A stretch of DNA of 64,000 nucleotides from B1 sp964355075. Its GTDB lineage: Bacteria > Bacteroidota > Bacteroidia > UKL13-3. Under the pieces are notes generated by a model that had not been told where the DNA came from, ran no database searches, and saw only the letters and a program-made list of their open reading frames with translations. The translations under genes were made by a program, and so were the position numbers. Below, one piece after another: positions 1 through 8,882 of this stretch. Each line of letters starts with the position of its first letter. The stretch's first letter is position 1. Location of the stretch: positions 1-64,000 of the forward strand of contig CAYHCF010000005.1 in the NCBI GenBank assembly GCA_964355075.1, read 5' to 3'.

Positions 1-2859
1 GCTCCTTTTGGAATGGTGCAGGTTGGGCCGGATACACGCGTGGATGGCAGTTGGGATGGATGCAGCGGCTATCATCACAGCGATTCGGTAATCTATGGGT
101 TCAGCCATACCCATTTGAGCGGAACGGGCTGCAGTGATTATGGAGATATTATGCTCATGCCCATGGCAGGTAAGGCCAGTTTTGACCCTAAAAACTATTC
201 CTCCAAATTTTCACACCGCAGTGAAAAAGCACATGCCGGATATTATAAAGTGCATTTGAATGATGACGATATTGATGTTGAATTAACTACTACCACCCGG
301 GTTGGCTTTCATAAATATACTTTTAAAAAAGCAGGCATCTACCCTTTTATTTTAGACCTGCTTCATCGTGATAAATTATTGGAAGGCACCATAAATATTA
401 TAAACAATCACACGATTGAAGGGATCAGAAGAAGTGAGGCCTGGGCAAAAGATCAACACGTATATTACAGAATAGAATTTTCAAAGGATTTCATCAATCA
501 GGAAACCCTTGTAAACAATAAAACATCAAAGCCTGCCAATGTTACCAATGAGCATGCGGCCTATACATTCGATATAAAAAAAGATGAAAGTATTCTGGTT
601 AAGGTAGCCATCAGTCAGGTGGATGAAGAAGGTGCAAAGAAAAACATGGAAGCCGAATTGCCGGGTTGGGATTTTGAAAAATGCAAGGCAGATTGTGAGG
701 CCTTGTGGAATGTTGAACTTAATAAAATTCAGGTAACAGGAGGTACGCCTGCGCAACAGGTCATTTTTTATACGGCCTTATACCATTGCTTTATTCACCC
801 CAGTCTCGCCAATGATGTGGACGGAAGATACCTGGGTCGCGATTTTCAGATTCATAAAACCGATGGCTTTAATTATTATACGGTCTTTAGTTTATGGGAT
901 ACATTCAGGGCATTACACCCCCTCTTCAATTTGGTTCAGCGTGAACGCAACTTAGATTTCATCAAAACTTTTTTGATCCAATATCAACAGGCAGGCCGAC
1001 TACCTATCTGGGAACTCAGCAGCAATGAAACCGATTGCATGATCGGTTACCATTCGGTGAGTGTCATTGCCGATGCATTATCAAAAGGCATTCAGGGGTT
1101 TGATTTAAATCTTGCCATTGAAGCAGCTGAAAAATCGGGCAACTACCCAAAATACGGCATGCCCGAATTCAGAAAGAAAACTTACCTGGAAGTGGGCGAT
1201 GAAAACGAATCGGTGAGCAAAAACCTGGAATATGCCTACGACGACTGGTGTGTAGCCCAAATTGGCGGATTTAAAAATGATAAACATACAGGAGAAAATT
1301 GGATCAACGTGTTCAATCCTACGAATGGATTTATGCAACCACGATTAAATGGAGGCTGGTACCAACCTTTCAATCCGGCAGAGGTAAATAACAATTATAC
1401 GGAGGCAAATTCATGGCAGTATTCGCTCTTTGTTCCGCATGATATACCGGGATTAATTTCTGCACACGGCGGACCGCAGAATTTCGAACGAAAATTAGAC
1501 TCTCTGTTCATGACCTCCAGTAAAATGGAAGGACGTGAACAGGCTGATATTTCAGGTATGATTGGTCAGTATGCACATGGTAATGAACCCAGTCACCACA
1601 TGGCCTATTTATATAATTATGTGGGAACAGCCTACAAAACCCAATACCGGGTTAAACAAATTGCCAATTCCCTTTATAAAAATGCGCCCGATGGCCTGTC
1701 GGGAAACGAAGATTGCGGTCAAATGAGTGCCTGGTATGTATTGAGTTCATTGGGCCTTTATCCGGTTTGTCCGGGTTTGCCAAACTACAGTGTGAGTACT
1801 CCTTTGTTTGATGAAATCATTATCCGACCTTTTCCAGGTAAAACTGTAACATTAAAAACAAACAGAGCCACCCATTCGGGCCAATATTTATCAGGTATTT
1901 CAGCTTTTGAAGACGAAGCAAATAAATTAGATGCTGGCCTAAACTGCATTTCGAGTCATCTTTTTTATGATACCCTAATGGTTTCGAAAAATCTCGTTTT
2001 GAATTATTCGCTTACCGAAGAACCTTTACCGCAGATTTCGTTTACACTTCTTTCAAAAAAAACCAATGGAAATGTATATGATGATTTTATTTATACCCGG
2101 CAAGAAGCAAATGTTGAGAAATCATATAACAGAGCTCCCCTGATTTTATCTTCTAATCAATCCTTTAAAGAGAGGTCTTTGGTAGAAATTGAAACCTATG
2201 GAAAACATGCTATCCTTCGTATGGAGCAGATTTACCGGAATGGAAAAACACAATCCAGTTCCCGAAATATTGAAAATGGAAAAATGAAATTTTATATTCA
2301 GGAATCCTGTAAAATAGCGGTTATTTCATATCAGGATTCCATGAGCACGGATAGTTCATACGCAGAAGCCCGGTTTTATAAAATCCCACATAACTGGACC
2401 GTAAAATACAATTGCAAATACAACAAACAATATTCTGCTGGTAGCGTTGATGGCTTAATAGATGGCATTCGTGGAGATGAAAACTGGCGCAGAGGAAATT
2501 GGCAAGGTTTCCAGTCACAAGACTTTAATGTAATTATTGATTTGCAGGACAGTACCCCACTTACGCATTTCACCGCTACTTTTTTGCAGGATCAGGGTTC
2601 ATGGATAATACTGCCCACCCAAGTCGAGTATTTTGTTTCGGGTGATGGAATTAACTACGAAAGTATTGGGAAAGTAAGTCCTGACATTGCTCCCAATGAA
2701 TCTAAAACCCACATACAAAACATGGAAATTAAACTGAGCCAACCCAGCAATGCACGCTATGTAAAAGTGATCGCGAGAAACTTTGGTAAACTTCCATCCT
2801 GGCATATGGGCGCAGGTGGTGATGCACATATTTTTATTGATGAAATTGAATTGAAATAG
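1..2859 (+). CDS. GH92 family alpha-1,2-mannosidase, 5' truncated by window edge
   Basis: Open reading frame continues upstream through position 1 (A-P-F-G before the first Met at 13), so the N-terminus and signal peptide are missing. The start matches the GH92 entry motif PFGMVQVGPDT. The catalytic core holds HGNEPSHHMAYLYNYVG near residues 522-538 (counting from the Met at 13), whose Glu is the family's general acid, and GNEDCGQMSAWYV further on. The family hydrolyses alpha-linked mannose from N-glycans with Ca2+ and an inverting mechanism, in the periplasm or on the surface. The last roughly 150 residues (LIDGIRG, WQGFQ, ARYVKVIARNFG) look like an F5/8C or discoidin-type carbohydrate-binding module. 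Convergent with the HU/SPOR gene; a short heptamer repeat separates them. Confidence 0.93.
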   Translation, partial: APFGMVQVGPDTRVDGSWDGCSGYHHSDSVIYGFSHTHLSGTGCSDYGDIMLMPMAGKASFDPKNYSSKFSHRSEKAHAGYYKVHLNDDDIDVELTTTTRVGFHKYTFKKAGIYPFILDLLHRDKLLEGTINIINNHTIEGIRRSEAWAKDQHVYYRIEFSKDFINQETLVNNKTSKPANVTNEHAAYTFDIKKDESILVKVAISQVDEEGAKKNMEAELPGWDFEKCKADCEALWNVELNKIQVTGGTPAQQVIFYTALYHCFIHPSLANDVDGRYLGRDFQIHKTDGFNYYTVFSLWDTFRALHPLFNLVQRERNLDFIKTFLIQYQQAGRLPIWELSSNETDCMIGYHSVSVIADALSKGIQGFDLNLAIEAAEKSGNYPKYGMPEFRKKTYLEVGDENESVSKNLEYAYDDWCVAQIGGFKNDKHTGENWINVFNPTNGFMQPRLNGGWYQPFNPAEVNNNYTEANSWQYSLFVPHDIPGLISAHGGPQNFERKLDSLFMTSSKMEGREQADISGMIGQYAHGNEPSHHMAYLYNYVGTAYKTQYRVKQIANSLYKNAPDGLSGNEDCGQMSAWYVLSSLGLYPVCPGLPNYSVSTPLFDEIIIRPFPGKTVTLKTNRATHSGQYLSGISAFEDEANKLDAGLNCISSHLFYDTLMVSKNLVLNYSLTEEPLPQISFTLLSKKTNGNVYDDFIYTRQEANVEKSYNRAPLILSSNQSFKERSLVEIETYGKHAILRMEQIYRNGKTQSSSRNIENGKMKFYIQESCKIAVISYQDSMSTDSSYAEARFYKIPHNWTVKYNCKYNKQYSAGSVDGLIDGIRGDENWRRGNWQGFQSQDFNVIIDLQDSTPLTHFTATFLQDQGSWIILPTQVEYFVSGDGINYESIGKVSPDIAPNESKTHIQNMEIKLSQPSNARYVKVIARNFGKLPSWHMGAGGDAHIFIDEIELK

Positions 2860-2865
2860 CTGCTT

Positions 2866-2890
2866 AGCTAGAAATGGGAAATGGGTGACA
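2866..2890. repeat. Short GAAATGG heptamer repeat at gene 3' end
   Basis: Two copies of the 7-bp unit GAAATGG (2871-2884) preceded by AGCTA. The 14-mer AGCTAGAAATGGGA at 2866-2879 recurs exactly at 7694-7707 in a longer array after recN. It begins 7 bp after the mannosidase stop codon. Function unknown. Confidence 0.55.
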
Positions 2891-2891
2891 A

Positions 2892-4178
2892 TTATTCCTT
2901 CGCCTGGTAAATCCACACCTCCTCATTTTCTTCCAGTGTTTTATCACGGGCAAGCAAAGCCTCACTCAGGGTGTTGTATTTCTCGTAAACTACTAGGTTA
3001 TATTTTAACTCAGGCGGTTTTACCACCAAAGAATTTTGATAGCCTTTTGTGATTAGATCCTGACGTACTTTCTCTGAATTTTTAGCTTTTCGAAATGCAG
3101 CGGCAATCAGATAATAGCCCGTCTCTAAATTCTGTACAATGGGTTCAGGATCAATGGAGGAATAAGTATTCTCAACAAGCGGAATATCCTTTATTTGCTT
3201 CTCAACCTGTGTTTCAACAATAATCTTTTCGGGTTCAGGCAATACAGGATCCGGCGTTAAATATTCGATCACTGGCTTAATATACACACTGCTGTCAAAA
3301 TAATATGTTCCCTTTGTAATGGCCAATCCTATATGACGGTTCAAGCTATCAAAGGCAATTTGACTGGTAATATTATCCTGTCTGGATGCAAGTTCTTCCA
3401 CCGTTAATTTTTTGTTTTGTTTGGTGGCCAGCGAATATTGAGAATCCAATACTTCTCCGGCATTACCCAAAAGATTCATTTGAGAAACCTGATTATCTGA
3501 ACCCTTTACGGTTTGTTTATCCGGACTTTTAAAAAGAAAAAATGTGAGATTTATGATGAGTGCCAGCGTTAATACAGAAGCCACAATTGGGAAAACCTTA
3601 TTCGACCGGGAGGGCTTGGTGCTTTCCGCGATCTGAGCATGATCCAATAACACTTTCAACTCTTTTAAAGCACTTTCCCGCAACAGGGTTAATTCTTCCT
3701 CTTCAACCACAGTTGTTTTTTCAACAACGATTCGCTTAACTTTATTCAAGCTGGCCATGAAATTTAAGGGAACCAACCCAAAACTTGAATCGCAGAAGTT
3801 TTCAGTTTTTGCCGAATCCCAAAAAATACAGTTATCTATATCTAATCTGAAAGTTCCAAATGGCTCAATGACCCATTTTAAATCAGATTTTAACTTCGTC
3901 CGAAAATTTGCTGCCAATTGCTCCAGTTTGTTAACAATTGCTCCCTCTGTTAAATTAGAATAATTGGCAAAATACGCGATAAACTCTGGTGTTGTTTCAT
4001 CAGCATGTTGATGAAAATGGATGGTTCTATTATTCGGATGGATGGTTTTAGCAACCGGATTAATTACCACTCCATTTATTTCGGCAGTAAATTTCCCGAT
4101 TCCGGATATGGCTAATTCATTGTGCTTATGCAGGTAATGAAAAATAACTTCCCAGATATGTAATTGGTCTTGTTGCAA
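2892..4178 (-). CDS. HU-like (CCDC81-type) protein with transmembrane segment and C-terminal SPOR domain
   Basis: 428 residues. The N-terminal 130 or so resemble the tandem HU/CCDC81-like domains of Bacteroidota, with the motif ISGIGKFTAEINGVVINP and a second GTFRLD. A single hydrophobic helix lies at about residues 195-216 (VFPIVASVLTLALIINLTFF). A low-complexity linker follows, then a C-terminal SPOR domain (YYLIAAAFRKAKNSEKVRQDL to the end), which binds glycan strands stripped of stem peptides. The architecture implies a cytoplasmic HU domain tied through the inner membrane to septal or lateral peptidoglycan. I infer a cell-envelope or division role; no partner gene is adjacent. Divergent from the T9SS gene at 4402. 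Confidence 0.8.
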   Translation of the reverse strand: MQQDQLHIWEVIFHYLHKHNELAISGIGKFTAEINGVVINPVAKTIHPNNRTIHFHQHADETTPEFIAYFANYSNLTEGAIVNKLEQLAANFRTKLKSDLKWVIEPFGTFRLDIDNCIFWDSAKTENFCDSSFGLVPLNFMASLNKVKRIVVEKTTVVEEEELTLLRESALKELKVLLDHAQIAESTKPSRSNKVFPIVASVLTLALIINLTFFLFKSPDKQTVKGSDNQVSQMNLLGNAGEVLDSQYSLATKQNKKLTVEELASRQDNITSQIAFDSLNRHIGLAITKGTYYFDSSVYIKPVIEYLTPDPVLPEPEKIIVETQVEKQIKDIPLVENTYSSIDPEPIVQNLETGYYLIAAAFRKAKNSEKVRQDLITKGYQNSLVVKPPELKYNLVVYEKYNTLSEALLARDKTLEENEEVWIYQAKE

Positions 4179-4225
4179 GAGTGACTATTTGCTTGAACAC
4201 AAAGTAAAATAATGTGTCTATACTA

Positions 4226-4276
4226 CTTTCCACAAGCTTTCCACAATCTGAAATGATCTTGTGAATAAACAAGATC
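4226..4276. promoter_or_regulatory. Direct repeat plus perfect hairpin in divergent intergenic region
   Basis: Two copies of CTTTCCACAA (4226-4235 and 4237-4246) sit 11 bp apart, one helical turn. They resemble DnaA boxes (TTATCCACA) with mismatches. Just after them is a perfect inverted repeat GATCTTGT-gaataa-ACAAGATC at 4255-4276. The region lies between divergent genes starting at 4178 and 4402. It could be an operator or a terminator-like structure; nothing identifies the binding protein. Confidence 0.4.
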
Positions 4277-4401
4277 CGTAAGAAAAAGGAGTTAAAAAAA
4301 TCATCTCAAATAGTTAGGTTAAAGTGAATTCTTTTTTTAGGGTAAAATCTAATGAACAGGATTAAAAAAAATAGTTTTACCTTGCGTTAAATTAAATACT
4401 C

Positions 4402-5973
4402 ATGAAAAAAATATTACCAATTTTATTGCTTGTCCTTTTTGGCAAAGCTCATGCGCAAATAACCATTATTGCTGCCGATATGCCTGTTTTCAATGATACT
4501 ATGCGATACAGCACAACAACAAGTTATATTGATACCGTTTCTACCGGGCCTAATAAAGTTTGGGATTTTTCGGCAATAAAAATTGATAACCAAGATATTC
4601 AACATTATTACTCTCCCTTGCAAACACCTTATGCTCTATTTTTTTATGGTGCTAGCTATGGCATTCCGGAAAATAACCTGGCGCTGGGAGTTGGCGGAAT
4701 AGCTTCTAATGTATATGGATTTTATAAAAATACCACCAATTCGGTAGTGATGTTGGGTAGAGGAGCCACCATTCAAAGTTTACCTCTTGGAATTACCTAT
4801 TCGTTAAAAGATACCATTTACAATTTGCCGCTAAGCTACCAAAATGCTTTTTCAGGAAATTTTACCGGCGAAGCAAGTCTGGTTTCTTTAGGCACCTTAA
4901 AACAGGTTGGAAACAGAACAACGGTGGTGGATGGCTGGGGCAGTGTTACTACTCCTTACGGTACTTTCAGCTGTATTCGTGTTAAATCAGTAATTAGAGA
5001 AATAGATAGCATCGTATTCAATGGCTTTTCTATTCCTTTTCCAAACAATAGGGTAGAATACAAATGGCTGGCAAAAAATCAAAAATTTCCAATTATGGAA
5101 GTTACTGTTGCACAAGGAGCAACTGCAGGTGCCCCGGTCATTAGGTTCAAAGACAGGTATAGACCCGAAGCTTATGTGAATAATGCCAAATTTACTGCCA
5201 GCAAAACTTCCTGCCAGATCGGAGATACCATCAATTTAACGAACCAATCCTTTGGGACTCCAAAAACCTTTTTATGGACTATCACACCGGGAAGTTTCAG
5301 GTTTGTGGGAGGCACCACCGCTGCAACCAACAATCCCCGGGTTATTTTTGATGCAAATGGACCCTACTCGGTAAAACTGGCTATTACCTATGAAGGTGGT
5401 TTCGACGATACGCTAAAATCAAATTATATCATGGTGAATGAGCTGGTAAAAGCTGCTTTTGGCGTTAACAAACGTAATGTGACACCGGATGAGATTGTAT
5501 ATTTTTCGGACTCTAGCACTGGAATTCCCAGCTCCTGGTTATGGACATTTACCCCGGCAACCGTAGTTTATGTGGGAGGAACAAGTAGTATGAGTCAGAA
5601 TCCACAAGTTATTTTCAGTTCATCCGGATCATATACAGTTCAATTAAAAGCTACCAATTCGGTTGGAAGCAATACCTTGTCGAAACCCGGTTATATTGTT
5701 GTATGGCCAACCGGAATTCAAACCTATTCCAAAAATGAGGCCTTCGTAAAAATTTATCCAAATCCCGGAAAAGATTTTTTACATATCCTGTTTACCCGAA
5801 ATGACAATGCCTCTATTCAGATTTCTAACCTGACAGGACAACTCTTGTTAAGTGCTGAATCCGGCAATTTTCTAGATAACTGCATGGATATTTCAACGCT
5901 GAGCAAAGGAGTGTATTTTATTAAAATATTCCAAAACAACAATACGTTTATTCAGCGCTTAATTATAGAATAG
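4402..5973 (+). CDS. Secreted PKD-domain protein with type IX secretion C-terminal sorting domain
   Basis: 523 residues. Sec signal peptide MKKILPILLLVLFGKAHA with predicted cleavage after AHA. The central part has no recognised catalytic motif. Two PKD-like beta-sandwich domains occupy about residues 260-345 and 350-435 (SFGTPKTFLWTITPG, SSTGIPSSWLWTFTP). The final 75 residues form a type A T9SS sorting domain: VKIYPNPGKDFLHI, then ISNLTGQLL and the C-terminal GVYFIKI...RLIIE. The protein is therefore expected to cross the outer membrane and be anchored or released at the surface. The function of the N-terminal 250 residues is unknown. Monocistronic, with a TACCTTGC -7-like element shortly upstream. 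Confidence 0.87.
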   Translation: MKKILPILLLVLFGKAHAQITIIAADMPVFNDTMRYSTTTSYIDTVSTGPNKVWDFSAIKIDNQDIQHYYSPLQTPYALFFYGASYGIPENNLALGVGGIASNVYGFYKNTTNSVVMLGRGATIQSLPLGITYSLKDTIYNLPLSYQNAFSGNFTGEASLVSLGTLKQVGNRTTVVDGWGSVTTPYGTFSCIRVKSVIREIDSIVFNGFSIPFPNNRVEYKWLAKNQKFPIMEVTVAQGATAGAPVIRFKDRYRPEAYVNNAKFTASKTSCQIGDTINLTNQSFGTPKTFLWTITPGSFRFVGGTTAATNNPRVIFDANGPYSVKLAITYEGGFDDTLKSNYIMVNELVKAAFGVNKRNVTPDEIVYFSDSSTGIPSSWLWTFTPATVVYVGGTSSMSQNPQVIFSSSGSYTVQLKATNSVGSNTLSKPGYIVVWPTGIQTYSKNEAFVKIYPNPGKDFLHILFTRNDNASIQISNLTGQLLLSAESGNFLDNCMDISTLSKGVYFIKIFQNNNTFIQRLIIE

Positions 5974-6026
5974 TCTCATTTATTCGTTCGTAAATTCATT
6001 CAGGTCTTTATATTCGTGAGCGAAAA

Positions 6027-7694
6027 ATGCTATATTTTTTAAAAATCAGAAATTACGCCATTATCCGGCAATGCGATATCCGCTTTGAAAAGGGTTTAAA
6101 TATTATTACCGGTGAAACCGGGGCAGGGAAATCCATTCTGATGGGAGCTCTTGGGCTTGTTCTTGGCGAAAGGGCAGATAGCAAATCCTTGCTACAGGAT
6201 ACGGATAAGTGTGTGATTGAAGCCGTATTCGATATCAGCAAATACCCACTCCGTTCTTTTTTCGATTTACACGAACTCGACTATGAAACACAGTGCATTG
6301 TGAGGCGTGAGATCAATTCTGCAGGGAAATCACGTGCTTTTATTAATGATACTCCGGTGAATTTACCTGTTTTAAAGGAATTGGGAATTCATTTGGTTGA
6401 CATTGTTTCACAGCATCAAACCTTAGAACTGAATGAGGCGGATTTTCAATTGGAAGTTCTGGATGCAATTGCCGGAACACAAACTGATTTAAGGGTATAT
6501 AAAGACCATTATAACAGCTACAAAAGTTTGTCTGAAGATTTCAGGATTTTACTTGAACGTGAGGCAAAATCAAGGCAGGATGAAGATTACCTCCGCTTTG
6601 TTTTAAATGAACTGCATGAGGTAGACCCAAAAGAAAATGAACAGGAATTGTTGGAAGCCAATTTAGATACCTTAAGTCATGCCGAAACCATACAACATGC
6701 AGCGAATCTGGTTAGCAATTTATTAGAGGGGAATGAACGATCTATTACCGATCTATTGCGGGAGGCCATGAATAATTTATCCTTGGCAGCTAAGCATCAT
6801 CCTCAATTACAAGCTTTGCAAAACAGATTAGATAGCACAGTAGTAGAACTAAAAGATATTTCATCCGAACTTTCACTCATCTCACAAAAAACTTTAGCCG
6901 ATCCTGAATCTTTACAACAAATTGAAACAAGGATTCAATTATTAGTTCAGACTCAAAAAAAACACCGGGTCGCCAATAATGCCGGATTGATTCTTGCAAA
7001 AAACAAGTATGAAAAACAGTTTGAAGAATTGAGTTCACTCGAAACCGTGATTTCCAAGACCCGGAATGAATTGGAAAAGCAAAGACAATTGTTGTTATCA
7101 AGTGGTAAAACGTTGAGTAAAAAAAGAAATGCGGCAATTGCAGGCATTGAAACAAAAGTGAATGCGCTGCTGCAACAAGTTGCCATGCCCAATGCAAAAA
7201 TAAAGTTGGTTCAACATGATTTACCTGAAGAAAAAATGACCGAAAAGGGCTTCGATGAAATTAGCTTTATGTTCAGTGCCAATAAAGGTTTTGCTTTACA
7301 ACCCATGAACAAGGTGGCAAGTGGTGGAGAGTTGAGCCGCTTGATGCTGTGTATCAAATCATTGATTGCGGATAAAGTTCATTTACCAACCATTATTTTT
7401 GATGAAATTGATTCGGGCATATCGGGTGAATCTGCGAACCGGGTTTCAATGGTCATGAAAGAACATGCTCTGAATCATCAGGTATTGGCTATTACACACC
7501 TTCCACAAATAGCGGGGAAGGCTGATAACCATTTATATGTTTATAAACACGATGAAGGCAAACAAACCAGCACGCATATAAAACATCTTGAACCCAACGA
7601 AAGAGTGGAGGAAATTGCCAGGATGCTGAGCGGCGAAAATCCGTCAGAAAAGGTTTTGGCTGCCGCAAGGGAACTGATGGGAAATGGGAAATGA
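6027..7694 (+). CDS. recN: DNA repair protein RecN
   Basis: 555 residues, full length for the family. SMC-like ATPase acting in double-strand-break repair and sister chromatid cohesion. Walker A GETGAGKSILMGALG at residues 28-42; long coiled coil from about 150 to 370; C-terminal signature ASGGELSRLMLCIKSL and Walker B TIIFDEIDSGISGE. Starts MLYFLKIRNYAIIRQCDIRFEKGLNIITGE-like, as other RecN proteins do. The last codons (M-G-N-G-K-stop) are made of the 7-bp repeat array that follows, so the natural C-terminus may have been slightly altered by repeat growth. Confidence 0.97.
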   Translation: MLYFLKIRNYAIIRQCDIRFEKGLNIITGETGAGKSILMGALGLVLGERADSKSLLQDTDKCVIEAVFDISKYPLRSFFDLHELDYETQCIVRREINSAGKSRAFINDTPVNLPVLKELGIHLVDIVSQHQTLELNEADFQLEVLDAIAGTQTDLRVYKDHYNSYKSLSEDFRILLEREAKSRQDEDYLRFVLNELHEVDPKENEQELLEANLDTLSHAETIQHAANLVSNLLEGNERSITDLLREAMNNLSLAAKHHPQLQALQNRLDSTVVELKDISSELSLISQKTLADPESLQQIETRIQLLVQTQKKHRVANNAGLILAKNKYEKQFEELSSLETVISKTRNELEKQRQLLLSSGKTLSKKRNAAIAGIETKVNALLQQVAMPNAKIKLVQHDLPEEKMTEKGFDEISFMFSANKGFALQPMNKVASGGELSRLMLCIKSLIADKVHLPTIIFDEIDSGISGESANRVSMVMKEHALNHQVLAITHLPQIAGKADNHLYVYKHDEGKQTSTHIKHLEPNERVEEIARMLSGENPSEKVLAAARELMGNGK

Positions 7695-7730
7695 GCTAGA
7701 AATGGGAGATGAGAGATGAGAAATGAGAAT
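7674..7730. repeat. Heptamer array, unit GAAATGR, overlapping the end of recN
   Basis: Six 7-bp units can be read at 7681-7687, 7688-7694, 7699-7705, 7706-7712, 7713-7719 and 7720-7726 (GAAATGG, GAAATGA, GAAATGG, GAGATGA, GAGATGA, GAAATGA), interrupted only by GCTA at 7695-7698. CTGATGG at 7674-7680 looks like a decayed unit. The array supplies the recN stop codon. It shares AGCTAGAAATGGGA with the repeat at 2866. Confidence 0.75.
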
Positions 7731-8134
7731 TTCTTTGGAGCTTTTGTGTTTTTTGATCTTTCCCTTTTTGTTTGGTTTTTGCTTTTTTGCCTTTTTGGGG
7801 CTTCAGTGACGCTCGGGACTTATATAAGTCGTATAAGTCGCAACAGTCCTAAAAATAACAGCTACTAAAGATTACAGCTACTATTTTTTTCTTTTAACAA
7901 AAGTAGAAAGTTTAAAATAAATCAGGCAATAGCAGTTTTTCAGAATCTCTTTTACAATTGTTTTCTCGTTTGTTTTATCAGATTATTAATCGTTATAGTA
8001 TCTAAAACAAGCTCCATTTTAATAATAAAACCTTAAGGTTAGCAGTGTTTAGGAATTTTTCTGAACCTGTTTAAAATAAATCCTGTTTATATGATTTATC
8101 TTTTACCAAAAACGCTTATCTTGCGCACTTAAAC
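7695..8134. other. Intergenic region between recN and DUF4290 gene
   Basis: 440 bp without a credible gene. It holds the heptamer array above, then a T-rich stretch of tttttgc words (about 7736-7800). A perfect 14-bp palindrome GACTTATATAAGTC (7817-7830) overlaps a 9-bp direct repeat TATAAGTCG (7823-7831, 7832-7840). The remainder is AT-rich. A TATCTTGC -7-like box at 8117-8124 precedes the ATG at 8135. Confidence 0.6.
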
Positions 8135-8854
8135 ATGGAACTAAGTTTAGAATACAATACCGAAAGGGGAAAATTACTCATTTCTGAGTATGGCAGGTGC
8201 ATTCAGAAGATGATTGAAATAGCCGTGGCAGAACCTGATCGTGAAAAACGCCAGCGAATCGCTAATGAAGTTATTAAATTAATGGGGCAGTTGAATCCGC
8301 ATTTGCGCGATGTGGTAGATTACAAACATAAATTATGGGATCACCTGTTCATCATGAGTGATTTCAAATTAGATGTTGATTCACCCTACCCGATCCCAAG
8401 TCCGGAAACCATTAAAGCTAAACCGGATGTTTTAGGTTATCCTCAGTCAAAAATCAAATTCAGATTTTACGGCAAAAATGTTGCAGCCATATTAAAGGAA
8501 GTTGCTGAGTTAGAAGAAGGTCCTTTTAGAACCGCATATATCAATGCCATTGGTTCATTCATGAAAATGAGCAGTAAAGCCTGGAATGCTGAGACACTGA
8601 ATGATGAAGAAGTAATGGCACATCTTGAATTTCTTACCGGTGGGAAAATAAGAATTAATGAAAGCGACGACCTTCAGTTTAAAAATATGCAACAGAGAAG
8701 GGTTACTCCCATTACGGATGAGAACTTTAATTCGGCCAGTGGCGGATACAGAGGAAATAACCAAAACCGGAATAAGAACTTTAAAAACAACCGGAATAAT
8801 AATGGCGGGGGGGGTGGAAATTACAAAAACTTCAAACGCAGAAATCCCCAGTAA
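8135..8854 (+). CDS. DUF4290 family protein
   Basis: 239 residues, a conserved but uncharacterised Bacteroidota family. The DUF4290 signature is visible: LEYNTERGKLLISEYGR, then the motif VDYKHKLWDHLFIMSDF and SPYPIPSPE. The mostly helical domain ends near residue 185. It is followed by a basic Gly/Asn/Arg tail (RNKNFKNNRNNN, GGGGG, KNFKRRNPQ) that could bind nucleic acid; that is inference from composition. No signal peptide, so cytoplasmic. Function unknown. A TATCTTGC promoter-like box lies 11 bp before the ATG. Confidence 0.85.
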   Translation: MELSLEYNTERGKLLISEYGRCIQKMIEIAVAEPDREKRQRIANEVIKLMGQLNPHLRDVVDYKHKLWDHLFIMSDFKLDVDSPYPIPSPETIKAKPDVLGYPQSKIKFRFYGKNVAAILKEVAELEEGPFRTAYINAIGSFMKMSSKAWNAETLNDEEVMAHLEFLTGGKIRINESDDLQFKNMQQRRVTPITDENFNSASGGYRGNNQNRNKNFKNNRNNNGGGGGNYKNFKRRNPQ

Positions 8855-8882
8855 TTAGCTTTTTGAGTAGCTTGTCTTTTTG

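Noticed and set aside
4226..4246. Replication origin suggested by DnaA-box-like repeats
   Set aside because: Only two imperfect boxes, no AT-rich unwinding element with further boxes, and no origin-linked genes nearby.
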